Below are positions 38,200-49,629 of a stretch of 64,000 bases of DNA, one piece after another. Positions within the stretch are counted from its first letter, which is position 1, and each line of letters starts with the position of its first letter. The notes under the pieces were generated by a model that worked only from the letters and a program-made list of their open reading frames with translations, was not told the origin of the DNA and searched no databases. The DNA is taken from contig NW_019211460.1 in assembly GCF_002443255.2 (NCBI RefSeq), forward strand, positions 31,213,956 through 31,277,955, given 5' to 3'. This stretch comes from Varroa destructor. Lineage: Eukaryota > Arthropoda > Arachnida > Mesostigmata > Varroidae. Made by a program: the position numbers and the translations under genes.

Positions 38200-41100
38200 T
38201 ACGCCTTAAACTGGCTGGAACTCTACTGAAGTGATGAATGAACGCCGCTTCGTGCAAACTCTGAACTGCCGTAACGACGCGACCAGAGTCACAGCAATTG
38301 CTTTCGTAGTTCCGTCGGCACGCAGCAGCAGGAAGATGTTTCAGAAGCGTGAGCTCCACAATTATTGCCGCACTTGACACCTTGGACAACTCTTGCCGTA
38401 GTTGACGTTACCTGGCTATGGCAACTAGAAACTCTGTAACGGTGCGGCGGTTACGCTATGAGGCCAGTGTCTTTGGAAAACATTGCCGGCCTGCCATCAC
38501 AGCGTGGCGTCTACCGGGAGCAAGGGCTAAAAGAAAGGCGGTCCCTAAAAGCCGCCGTAAATCTTCTGTCCGTTGCCTCTTTGATGGAAAACAACTACAG
38601 GAATCGTTAGCTGGACTTCATCCAACAACCCTTCTTCATTCGCTTTGCCATGGACGGACACTGCCACAATGATTCACTCAGTTCCGGAAAAAGCACTACG
38701 CTAATTTGCGAAGCATCGTACTATCTTACCTCTACAAGTAGTGTTTCCTTAACTTTTATTCGAAATAAATGTCGATTTTGTCTGCTTTCTGCTTTATTTC
38801 AACATGATTACTGTGTCACCGGTTCGTGTCTGCACACGGTTACCAATAGTAACCTAGCTAATGCTAATAATGCTTAAGGTGACCAATGTGCAAAGAGGGA
38901 TGCTGTCTGTTTGACGTGGTCTGCGCTTTTTTATTGATTCATGCAATGATGCATCCCCTTCAATGTGACATCTGCCCATGCTGGTGCACGAAATCTTTGG
39001 CTGACGTTTTCGACATATTGGTTTTTCTGTCTGTGTCTACTTTATTCGCACCCGTTTGACTCTGTTAGTCCTACTGTAAACAGATATATTGCCACTTTTC
39101 GTATATGACAACTTTTGTAGATGGCGCCATCCAAAGGAATTAAAGCGGCATAATGGATCCATGTGGTTAGTGGAGCCCAAGCAGGTCTGCACGTCCAGAC
39201 GCAACAACCGACGGCATCTGTTTCAAATGCTGTCCAATATGGACGTTCGTGGACTCGGTAAGTGACTATGACTCACTCACTACCGACTCATCGCCCGCTT
39301 GCCCAGGCGATTGCTTGATTACTGGAGAACAAATACGTTCTGTCGAAGAAGATGCAGACAGCAAATACAAGTGAATATCACCTCGTCCCTTTATTCTCGC
39401 TTCATCTACAGATTTGACACAGCGCCGGCTTGTCAGCGAAACTTCTAGCGCTATAGTAGCAATAACAGGCAGTGACCTGAAGAAAAGCTAGTTTCTACAT
39501 TCAGTTTTTTCAAATAAACACACGCACACGCACACCCATACGAACCTATCTACGTATAGATAGTTGCAAGAAATTCACAGGGGCAGTCGCTTAATAGCCA
39601 CTATTTTCAGCCGAAGAATATTACAAGAATTGACCTTTATGTCTTTTTTCTTGTGGTAAAGCATAAATTATTTTCAACGAATAGTCTTTCTGTTAAATAC
39701 CTTCGCTTTCCTCTCACTATAGTTTATATAACGTGATATAAACGCATAGTTAGTATAGTTATAGGTTACATTCGATTGAAAAGCGCTAAAGGGTAGCGTT
39801 TCCACGCGCCGACCACGACTGTACCATGACTAGACAAAATATACAAATGTCCACCAGTCCCTTGATCTTACCTGCATCAGCCTGCTGGCTCTATCGGCTG
39901 TGGGAGCTGTCAAATGCTTTGTGTTCTGGCCAGCGTTACATTAAGTATGGCAAAAATAAGCACCATTTGAATCATGATGATGTTGTTTTTAAAGGAAGTA
40001 CTTGGACAAAATGCTATAGCCTTTCACAGTAGTCGTACTATGAAGTGCGGCGAGTCCGTGGAAGCAGCTTAACTGAACTGTACAGCTTTCGTGACGTGCA
40101 TTCGCGTGTGTAACACCTGGCACTAATTTATCAAACCGCGAAGATGAGATCAATACCTAGCACAGCGTAGTTACTCTCTAGCAGTAACCGGCAGTACCTC
40201 ATCACCTCGTCTGGCCTTTTATCTCACCCCCACCGGTTATCCCCAAAGCAACGCTGCCTCGGCTCTCGCTGATGCTCCTACAGCCAGCTTTGCTACCGCT
40301 GTCAAACGCAGACTATTGAGCCACCAACCGGAATCGAGCGAATGAATAAATGGACAAACAAAGAGACACGATACAAAAAAAATTTCCATCAGGCAGTAGC
40401 CAACAGGCCGATGTCGAGTTCTGCCACTGTGGTTCAAGTCAGCATGTGGACAATTCTATATATTGTTCGGTTTTTTTTTGGAGGGGAAGGGGAAGATGGA
40501 AGAAAGAATGCTCGAGAAGTATATGCTCATTTTGAATTCTTCAAATAGCTTCAACGGCTTGAAGAGACTGGTCTTTGTCCGGCTTGCTATGAGAGCTCTC
40601 GCATTTATTTCACGGTATCCTACTATCGCTGCACAGACGCTAAGATGCTCTGCTTTAAATGCACCCAGAACAGCGTTTACTGTGAGTCCCGATTGCAAAG
40701 AGACCATTGTGGCTGGAGAGAACTAGTATTGTTGAATGATACCCAAAAATTCAGCTCCGCGTTTGAGTACCTGTATACTGTTCGTTGCGTATCCCATAAT
40801 CGGGTTTGGCTCTATCCGTTTCATTCTGATTCTAGCTAACCATAAGCAGTCAAGGTGATATACAATTTGTCTCAATGTAAACTGACGCCCGTCCGGTAAT
40901 GGCATGCTCGAACGGCAATCCCCTATTAGAACTATATAGTATAATATTTCAAAGGATAGCATGACGTCAGAACTGGTCAGCACATTGTTTCTTTAACGAA
41001 CGACAACTTCGGATGAAAACAGTCTTAGGTAAAGGGGATGATTTTAGAACTGGGCAGTGTCGAAAATAAACGAGCCAGAATGGTCCGTGACCGCAGCGGC

Positions 41101-41880
41101 GCCTTCTTTCAAACTAGAGTCTTTCAACGTAGAGTAAGACCTTTGCCCAGGGTCGTTTTAGCACCTCGTTAATGCTGATGGCTTTTTGACAGCTTTCCAA
41201 GGTCTGCTAGCGCCATAGAGTACTGGTGAGTACCATATACGCTACACACTCGACGTTTTTAGTGTCTATATGCTGGATTTGTTCGCCAGATGACGCTTAC
41301 AAGCCTGCAGGTTAAACGAATCGGACCCTTTTCCAGAAAATGATCGAACCCGATGAAATTTGTTGAGTGCACCCAATTTCCTATTAATTTTCACAACCAT
41401 CAAGCGTGAGGTAGATACTTAAGCATTCATCTAAACATGTCTTTTGATTTATCAGGCGAGTTGCATATGAGAGACACTAATGGTAACTTGCTAAACACTA
41501 TCGGTCGTGGATTCTGTGATACGCGTGATTGGTCCGGTAAGCGTTCTCGCATTAAACCTGGGAATATGGGAATTATCATATACATCTTCATATGTTCAGT
41601 TTATTTGTATATTATAGTTTCATATTATTATGAAATGAATTGCACATCTACCGCTTATTTACTCCATTATTACTGAAAAGGAATACTGCTACTCTATAAG
41701 ATACTGACGATTTGGTTACTGAATACCTAAAATCCCTCGTTAGATTGAATTGTGTCGTCTGTCTGCACGATCATCATGTATTTTTTATCGGCCCAAAAGC
41801 TCCCTCAGCTCGTATAGTCAACCGCGTAAGCATCTGTTAGAATATTGGATTATACGATGTTGTATTTAGACGCTCTGGAC
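38200..41880. other. Presumed FEZ first-intron DNA, proximal part
   Basis: This lies directly downstream of the FEZ donor. I looked on the minus strand for the expected next residues (Met-Trp-Trp-Thr, Gly-Asn-Phe-Gly) and did not find them. Frames such as 38418-38672 are Arg/Lys-rich and unassigned. Confidence 0.5.
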
Positions 41881-41890
41881 GTTTCTAATT

Positions 41891-41896
41891 ACTTAC
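41891..41896 (-). other. Splice donor of FEZ first coding exon
   Basis: The minus strand reads GACCA|GTAAGT. It matches the donor consensus and interrupts the FEZ frame in phase 2, exactly where homologues continue with Gln-Met-Trp-Trp. The exon would otherwise hit a stop (TAA) within the donor itself. Confidence 0.8.
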
Positions 41897-42345
41897 TGGT
41901 CAGTTTTCATGATCTCCTCCTTTGAGCGCACTTGTACCGGCGCTAGCTGTTCAGTTGTTTCGTCGTAGTCTCTGAGGCACTTAGTAATTCTTTCATCGAA
42001 TGAGCTGACGAGGTCTTCGAGTGAGGCGCTGAAGGCTCCAAGGTTTGACTCGCCGAAATCTAAGCACACATCATCGACAACACCGCTATGGGTCAGATTA
42101 TTCGTACAGTTGTGAGCACCTCCTGTGGGGACGTCCGCCGCTGTTGCTGACATGGCTGGCGGACCGTTCGACGCTGTTGTCCAGATATTATTCTGACCAG
42201 CTGTACCGCCAGTCGACTGTTGGGTACCACCATTTGTTTTAGCCGGAAGTTTGTTCAAGTTGAAGTCACTGAAATCTTCCTCAGCAGAGGCCAACGGAGC
42301 CTCGGCAAGCAGCTCCGAGGCCATCTTCGCATCACCCATCACCAT
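41897..42345 (-). CDS. Unc-76: FEZ/Unc-76 orthologue, first coding exon (partial gene)
   Basis: This encodes the N-terminal 149 residues of a FEZ family protein. FEZ proteins are known as kinesin-1 cargo adaptors needed for axon outgrowth and bundling. The first in-frame ATG is at 42345. ATGs at 42339 and 42324 have better Kozak contexts (purine at -3, G at +4) and could be used instead. Near the N terminus, EAPLASAEEDFSDFNL resembles the EAPLVSLDEEFEDL start of vertebrate FEZ1. A Thr/Asn/Gly-rich linker follows. Residues about 108-146 carry the FEZ signature: LEDLVSSFDERITKC, then a Tyr/Asp stretch, then EQLAPVQVRSKEEIM. The reading frame ends in a split codon CA| at a GTAAGT donor (41896-41891), so the stop just beyond it is intronic. 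The coiled-coil kinesin/cargo-binding C-terminal half must lie in later minus-strand exons, which I could not find here. Family assignment is strong; the exact start is less sure. Confidence 0.87.
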
Positions 42346-43030
42346 GAGCGCCGTTGAACCCGTCAGGCAGCGTGATGAGCCCAGCGAAGAGGCGTGTTGT
42401 TCGCCCTTACCACCAGCACCACTGCCGCTGGTGCTGCCACCGAAGCGCCGACTCCTGCAACAAGTCACAGCACAGCCACAGACACAACAGCACAACAATT
42501 GCAGCGGTACCAATTGAAACCAAGTGCAGCGTTCCCGGCACGAGCCAAGACGCGACCGCACGCAATGCGGTAATAGTGCCGATCCGACCGTATGAAGATA
42601 GAACACGCAGCAACAAAAAAGACAACAGCAAAAGTCAAAGAGAAAGAAAGGAAGGTGAGCACCGCGAGCGCCCACCAGATGGCGTTAGTGAACTAAAAAA
42701 ACCGACCGACCAATCAACCGACCGACAGGTCGGCCCTCCGCCCGGCCGGCCGGCCAACGGCAAAAAGAAAAAAATGGGAGAGTTGCACTCTGCTAACGCG
42801 GATGTTGCCGTTTGCATCTTCTGCTTTTGGCTGCTTCAGGAACAGCAACCGCTGGAGAGTTCTACACGGCACGTCTATTGATGGCCCGTATGGTGGAGCT
42901 AGCACTGGTGGCAGCTACAGCGGGCGACGCCGGCAGCGCGCGAATAGAACGTCAAATATTTAGATGCAACGATTATCCAGTTAGTCAGATAGAGGAAAAC
43001 GCAGATAGGCCGGTATAATAGAGAGCTCTG
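42346..43030 (-). promoter_or_regulatory. FEZ 5' UTR / promoter-like GC-rich region
   Basis: This is the region directly upstream of the FEZ start, and it is clearly richer in G+C and CpG than its surroundings. It holds CCGA/CCGG short tandem repeats (42701-42755), a CCAAT-box sequence GACCAATCA on the plus strand (42708-42716) and purine-rich AAAGAAAG runs. The FEZ frame stays open for about 110 codons upstream of the first ATG, to about 42684. That stretch has no ATG and would encode a Cys/Leu-rich low-complexity segment, so I read it as untranslated leader. No TATA box is evident. The transcription start cannot be fixed by eye. Confidence 0.5.
42701..42755. repeat. CCGA/CCGG tetranucleotide repeats
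   Basis: Imperfect ACCG and GGCC tandem units lie in the FEZ promoter region and form part of its CpG-rich composition. Confidence 0.8.
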
Positions 43031-43673
43031 TGCCTGCTCTCGGTGCACCCACTTCAAGGACGGTAGCTGCCGCCGTCGTCGCTATAGCTGGCGTCATGAG
43101 CCCTCGAGAAAACCGGGCAAATGGGACCGAGAAAAGGAGAGAGAAATAAGGTTGTGGAAGAGGAGGAAACGCCTAAGCGTGTATGCTATTCGTGTTGGTA
43201 AAGGAGACGGCTATATACGTAATGGTAATGACTGTGATAATACTGTTTGCGAATGAGCGCGCCCTACCGGTAGTGAGTGGCAGGAGTTTTCAATCGAATG
43301 GGACGAAAGAAATATTTTTAGGCAAAACTTTAAAATAGAATGCTTGCATCATGCTTATTTGATCAATAGGACAAAGGTATTCGGCAACTTTATCAATAAT
43401 GACTTGCGTAATGTCTACTTGATTACTGCTAGAGTTGTGGAGTCACTATGGGCTACAAGTGTATGTCGGCATTATCATGAACTAAACTGTGCGGCATTGC
43501 AGTCATTCAGTAAATCACTGATAAACCAGTGATTCTGAATTAATGCTATTCTTCTCTTTTAATTTTCCGATATTCTTATCAGTATCTTCTAAAGCGATCT
43601 TATGTAGGAAGAACAATAAATGTAAACGATGATGTCAGTATTCAATTTACGATCTGTACTATTATTAATATTA

Positions 43674-43698
43674 TTATTATCATTAATGATGATAATAA
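43674..43698. repeat. 10-bp inverted repeat, 5-base spacer
   Basis: ttattatcat and atgataataa pair exactly, in an ATT-rich low-complexity tract. Confidence 0.6.
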
Positions 43699-44768
43699 CA
43701 TCATGTGCTCATGTGTCGGATTTTCAGACTGCAAATGGGTTGCTACATCCCTTCCAAAAGGGCTAATCTATCCGATGAAGATGCTGAGGATACATCTATC
43801 ACTCTCTTATTACTTTATATTCTTTCTCAACCAATTTTTCCTTTGGTAAACCATGATCGGTCAATCTAAAGTACGCGACTGAACGCATTATTGATTTCTT
43901 CCCAGGCAATTCCCCAAATAGGGCTTTAAAATATATTTTTTAATCATCTCTTTTTGCAAACTTCTACGCTTTTCTCATAATCCTTTGTCAGATAAGATCA
44001 AGAAGTTTTCATCCTTCTGCATTAACGGATACCTCTAACTTGAGTATTATTTAGCAGATAATATTTGATAAAGGCAAGCGTATTTCTGGCCTCTGTTTTG
44101 TCTGGTGGTAATAAACAAACCCGACGAAGCTGCGCCAAGGTGCTCAACATGTACTACATCGGCATAGTTCGCAGGATTTCCGCAATAATGGTTCGCTGGA
44201 CAACTGCAACCGTTTCAGTTCGACGAAATACAATTTCCACACTGTTTGATGCTGTCATTTATACTGACGTTACGGTAAATACAAGTTATGTAACACCGAG
44301 TGTATCGATATTAGAAATTACAATTTCTATTAAATCCTACGCTGCTCTATTTAACGTAAACTGCTCTTGATAAACACAAAGGTGTTATAATTCATGCTAG
44401 TAACTGGAATATCGAAAATTAATGATACAAATCATCAGAAACTCCATTGTTATTATTCAAATTTCGGTTCAGAAGGACTGATAAGAAAACTACAACTTAA
44501 TTTAGTAAATTTCCCAACTTTTTAAAAGTTGTGACCAATTAAAATTCATTTTTAGATGTTTAAATACGATGGGATAATCAGTGCATTTCAAAGTGCACAA
44601 CAAATCAGAGCTGCTTTGAAGAGTTTAGAAGCTAACGAACAATTGTAATGTTCGAACTCATCAAATTCATGACATCTTTCCAAAGTTTCAGGTAGATCTT
44701 TAGGTCATTCATTCACTAAAAACAAGTTCATTGGTTACCTGTATTGGTCGTACAAAGATCTAGATGTT

Positions 44769-44770
<2 letters not shown>

Positions 44771-44813
<43 letters not shown>
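44771..44813. repeat. (TA)n microsatellite
   Basis: About 21 TA units. Confidence 0.97.
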
Positions 44814-44819
<6 letters not shown>

Positions 44820-45308
44820 GGTATATGTTTTTATTATAAGCCATCACACGGTGCCCCGACAAACGCATAGCGGTCTTAGGGTGATTACAAAATATTGATA
44901 ACATTTCTTACCATTAATCTTTGATGCTGTGAACGGTTCATCAGCATCATGGGATTCGCCATTTTTAAATGGATACAGGAACCGCTACATCGGTTATAGG
45001 TGGAAATTTTTAAAATTCCAAAAGGTGGTGTAACTAACTGAAGAACTGTAACTCACCTATTGCGCTTAAGCGAGTGAAGGCACATGAGGATGCAGAAAAT
45101 TGCGCTTATTCTCGCATTACCCGTGTCAATCGATCAGATATAATTAATAGTCATAAGTCGATCAAAAAACTAAGATTCTAGTCTTCTACAGTGTATTACA
45201 CAAAAAAGCAACCTGGACGAGTAAAATATTGAAATAAACCTCAGATATTAGGAGTTAGAGCGTACCTAGTTAATTTGCAGCTTGCAGAGACGACCGCTAA
45301 TGGAACAT

Positions 45309-45330
45309 TTATTTGATAAATATCAAATAA
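45309..45330. repeat. 22-base palindrome
   Basis: ttatttgata and tatcaaataa are exact complements separated by two bases in AT-rich DNA. Confidence 0.75.
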
Positions 45331-47432
45331 GAGTGACATATGCGTCTCGTTTTTGCGGCCATTTGCTATACGCCAAGACTGCTACAATCGGAAAAAAAAT
45401 AACTAGACCTTTAGAGAGGACAGCTGTAGTTCCATAGACAGGATGTTCCCTATTCCCTTGTCAAAGTTACTTTTCAACATCTGTCGCGTTATCATCAGGC
45501 TGGCCAGCTAAAGGGCCCACTAATTCTCAAATCCTGGTTTAATATTCTGTTCCATTGAAAAGAATAATCTTAGCAATAGCAGTTCTTATTTCACTATTAA
45601 GTGACTAGCACAAGTATCCTTTGAAACTGGATAGGGGACAAAACGGCCAAATGTCTTTTAAATGCATATACCTTTATCTATCTAGTCGAAGCAATCACTT
45701 ATCTTCTTAGGTGTTGGCCATTATGTCTGATTGATACAAAATTCACCATTTAATTATATCTAGGCGTCCAATAGTTGCGTTTCGAAACAAACGTTTTACT
45801 TTTTTGCGATGGGTGCTTATTATTCGAGCGTATATTTAAGTCATTTCAGCAGATGATTCCATGCGTGTGGGTCTGTGTAAACTGAGCCATGTTTTGCCAA
45901 ATCATTCTTTCTATAATATACGCCTTTAGTTGACATTAGATTTACGCAAATGCTGATTGTTAGCCGCATGGTATTCAGTGGTCTGCATGTGATAAGCGTA
46001 GATAATTACCCGAGAAAGACGGCCTTAAGTCGATTTGCTGTGTTCTGAAATATCGACACACAAAGAAAACAGCTTAGATTTAGGATAACGCCGATAGTTT
46101 TTTCTTTTTTTTTGTAATGAACGCTGCAATACACACAACGAGAAATTTATATACGTATATGTATATTTGGACGTCGGGTTCCAAGGAGTTGGCATTCATT
46201 ATGAAGCAACGATCATAATAACAAAATCTACGATGCTTAGTTTACAAAATTGTATCATGTACGTTTTTAATATTATTAATTTCCTATGCGTACAATATAT
46301 ATTGAATGAAAACACAGGGAAAGGGTCATTTTTCGACGTTCGCGACGTCAACGTTCGCTAGAAGGTGCAGCATTCAGTTTTTGGAATAACCAAAATTGGA
46401 GAAATTGTACTGTACAATTGAAATTCATCATCATCGAACGAGGATCATTTCAAAATTGCAACTTCCCGACCTTAAGTATTGGCTGGGTCCACTGTAACGC
46501 TGTACGTAGAGCATACGCGATTTTCGCAGGCTTTATTTGATGTATTTAGTTCAATTTCTTTTCCGCCTTATCTTTAGTACATTGTATGGAGGTCAGTGGA
46601 TAAGAACTATTACCCTCGTACATGTGACATTCACCAGGCAGACATGCAAAATATAGGTTCAGGGCGTCTTACTACGTTGCTGCTTCTTTGCGATACGAAA
46701 ATCTAAGGTAATACCAGCTCAGGCTACGCCCGACCACGCGATATATAAGGTTTTGGCACATGTCTTGTGGATGTTGATTAGGTACAATGAAACAGTAATC
46801 GTACAAATGATAATACAAAATCTCTATTCCACAGAACAGTTGCCTGGTTTTTCCCCTACTCGAGAACCTGATCAGGCAGGGGGTAATTCGTTCACGTCGG
46901 TAGAAAATGTAATGATGGTAAGGCTGGTCAAACGCAACTGGCAACTTCTCTCGTTGGTTGATATAGTAATCTCGTCGTATTATTGTTACACCTTAATATG
47001 AAAAATTTATATAAAGTCATTGGTTTTCAGTATAATATTTACGTTTGCGTGTCCCGTGCAGCACCCAACTTCTTTTCGCCACCATAACAGTTACGACAAT
47101 AGCTTAGCAGTAAGTATTACATAAATAAAGTAATAGAACAATGTACGAAAATACTAAATATTCTGTGGACTTCATTTTATTTTTTGACGTCGTACTTCCT
47201 TCAGCATGTCGACATTACAAACAGAATGCTAAAATGTTTTTATTTCAGTTTATCTTCTATGAAAGTCGACCGTTGCAGAAAACCATTTTGGATTGGCTTG
47301 GAACTTGGTCATCGTCTATCACAGGCCGCAGCGGACTCATAATATTTAACAGGTCAAATACTTGCCACTTTTATGCTTTTCACTTACACTAAAATGGAAA
47401 AGCAACCATATTAAGACGAGTATGTAAGCGGA

Positions 47433-47873
47433 TCACATAGGATTCCTAATTGTTATTGATGCGTGATTATCTAGAGTAATCCGCAGCCGGGCTTCATCGG
47501 GAAGCACAAGCGTATTAAACTGGAGACCCACCTGTATAGTTCCTTTGCCGCCTCTTTTCTTAGATGCTCCGATTTTTGTGTTGTTGTCACTATCGTTATT
47601 CAGCCCCTGATCCTTCCGATGAAACCTTCTAGCAGGTGCAATTGGTGAAATGAGCTCTTGTTGCCCCTGCTGATTACTATTCTTTCTATTAGTATTTCTA
47701 CGATTTTCTTTATCTCTCTCACGACACATTAGAATTTCAACTTCAGGAGACATGAACAGTGTTCGAGATCTGAACAATTCCCATCGGTGAAGACCGTTCA
47801 TAGTATCAGCAATATCTCGGTACGAAGGCCGCCAATCAAAAGAGCACTTCGGATGTGAACATACTGAGGTCAT
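47433..47873 (-). CDS. Hypothetical ORF, 146 aa, possibly a spliced exon
   Basis: A real ATG (A at -3) opens a 146-codon frame with an in-frame TAA 12 bases upstream. The predicted protein starts MTSVCSHPKCSFDWRPSYRD and has a charged, Asn/Gln-rich middle with many Arg, Lys and Glu residues. A basic patch ASKKRGGKG follows, then a stretch of alternating hydrophobic residues. A good donor, CAG|GTGGGT (GT at 47531-47530), sits inside the frame, so the coding exon may end at 47532 and the last 30 or so codons may be intronic. The alternating hydrophobic tail superficially resembles the first strands of a C2 domain, but that is not a supported assignment. It lies 5 kb upstream of FEZ on the same strand. 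It is among the longest unexplained ATG frames in the window, yet frames of this size can occur by chance here. Confidence 0.27.
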   Translation of the reverse strand: MTSVCSHPKCSFDWRPSYRDIADTMNGLHRWELFRSRTLFMSPEVEILMCRERDKENRRNTNRKNSNQQGQQELISPIAPARRFHRKDQGLNNDSDNNTKIGASKKRGGKGTIQVGLQFNTLVLPDEARLRITLDNHASITIRNPM

Positions 47874-48359
47874 AATGCCGTCTTAAGGACTCCAGGCCTA
47901 TAGCAGTTTCAGCACGGTAGGTTTACACCCTTTTATGAGACTGATCCGCAGAATCGCGCTCCTACACTATTATTCGGCAACATTTACTTCTTCCCCTCTT
48001 CTCGCTCAAATCGTTATTAGCATCAGGAAGAAGGACATCAAATTGTGTACGCACAACACCGCGACAGTGATTTTAGGCGTAGGTTTCATGCGCACAGATT
48101 GCAAACACAGACTGTTCGACTCAAACCACCACGAAAGAGGGGTGGTCTTAATCTCTCAGTAACAAGAGAGCAAGTTTACCGATCGCGCGACATAGGAGGT
48201 TGCAGATTAACCGTTTGTATTTAGTATTTTTCAGTATATTTTAACCTGTGTAGTCACCAGCACACATCAACAAACGACAAGTGATTTAGTATTTCAGCAT
48301 CAGCGATTGCCAATAGTTTCTGTACCAGCTATCTGTACCGGCCCCTGTTTTGCTCGTTG

Positions 48360-49320
48360 TTGCTAAGATGGCGACGAAACCCTTGCAGAGCGTATTACGA
48401 CCGCGAAGAAATCGTTTTTCGACCGCATTTGCTATAGTTGTGGAGTACCGCGACTTGCAAGTAACGAGAACGCAAGAAGCAGTAGCGACGGTAGTCTTAG
48501 TCCCAAGAGTTATCGTTGTGGTAGGAGGGCAATTATTAGCAGAGTCACAGCGGTGGCCATGGCGTCGGCGGTAACAGGGACCGGTGGTGATCGTGATTTC
48601 TTCAGTTGCAAAAAAGGGATGTAGTGTTGTATATTGCGTGCGCGAAGATATGTACTTCTATTTCTCTCTGCTCGTAAACGATGGACGTATGCAGTCGTCG
48701 GTTGATGCAATCGCTCTGCGCTACGTAATGTTACGCTCTCTATGCAGTCAATAACTGACGGTAAAAGCGACGCGCTGACACACTAATTCTCCCGCCTCGT
48801 GAGAATCTGTAGCTGCCACCGCGTTGGCAAGCACCAACAAGCCAGCAAAGTTAGCTAGCTAGCCGGGAGGGATGTTTTTTCTATGGCACTCGCTGACCGA
48901 CGCGCTACTAGCTGTTGACTGGTTTTAGGAGAAATGGTCGTTGGCCCAGTCGAGTAGAGATACGCGCGGTAGCCGGTTCTCACAACCAGTTTGTCTTCGA
49001 CGTCTCTCACATCTCATCCGTCCCGAGAAAGACTAACTGCCACGCAACGTGCAGCAGCAGCAGCAGTAATAACAATAGTAGAAGTAAAAGTTCAACAACA
49101 ACATCAGTATGGCCAACAACGACATGCAGCACAAATACAAATAAACACAACAGCCATAGAAACACTGATTCATGCCATCGTTTTGCACAAAAGGAAAAAC
49201 AACGTTGATTTATAACAGAAGCAGCAACAACAACGATGCCGGCAGCAAGAAAAGGCCCATTTGATGCCATCCTTTCTGTTAAGAAGGACCGATTATATTG
49301 CTGCTCGTGATTGCACATGT
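48360..49320. promoter_or_regulatory. GC-rich promoter-like region
   Basis: Base composition rises above the AT-rich flanks and CpG is frequent. AAGATGGCGAC (48365-48375) matches the YY1/Pho-type core-promoter element. Trinucleotide CAG/CAA tracts typical of untranslated leaders lie at 49050-49160. A plus-strand frame begins MATKPLQSVLRPRRNRFSTA at 48368, but it degenerates into low complexity and I do not call it. This may be the transcription start region of an unassigned transcript, on either strand. Confidence 0.25.
49051..49066. repeat. (GCA)5 microsatellite
   Basis: Five GCA units within a longer CAA/CAG-rich tract (about 49050-49160). That tract gives artefactual poly-Leu frames on the minus strand. 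Confidence 0.9.
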
Positions 49321-49598
49321 TCCTGGTGGAGAGATTGCGGACTAAAACAATTCATTAGCCCGACACACTTTTCAGATAGATGATTGTGTTGATCATACGA
49401 AATCACGGCAACGTTCGATTTAGCTATATGATAGACGCGTATTAAACAGCTAAGGTTAATGATTTCAGCCCAAGCACAAATCCTTTAAACGAAGACGTTT
49501 CGTGTTCTCATACAATAGTTGCAATCAGTCTTGCTACTTATTTAGACTAGCTCTTACTGGACCCGGCTTGGCCTTAGTCCCTAGTCCTAGTAAAGGAG

Positions 49599-49624
49599 CC
49601 GAACTCAAAGTGTTCGGTTTTTTT
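49599..49624 (+). other. Hairpin followed by seven Ts
   Basis: ccgaac and gttcgg (loop of seven) are followed by a T run (49618-49624). In a eukaryote this could end a Pol III transcript. No A or B box is evident upstream, so it is noted only. Confidence 0.25.
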
Positions 49625-49629
49625 GTGTC

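Larger units (their letters stand above)
43030..47430. other. AT-rich noncoding DNA upstream of FEZ
   Basis: Contains the 44.77 kb (TA)n and two palindromes. No coding frame is convincing. Some of this may be an untranslated first exon or intron of FEZ. Confidence 0.5.

Noticed and set aside
42346..42675. N-terminal 110 residues of the open FEZ frame as protein
   Set aside because: No ATG in frame, Cys/Leu-rich low complexity, and FEZ homologues start near EAPL; treated as leader.
47433..47530. C2-domain start in the tail of the 146-codon ORF
   Set aside because: Only an alternating hydrophobic pattern; the segment lies beyond a consensus donor and no calcium-binding Asp pattern follows.
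48991..49318. ORFs with poly-Leu or poly-Gln runs
   Set aside because: They arise from the GCA/CAA repeat tract rather than a conserved protein.
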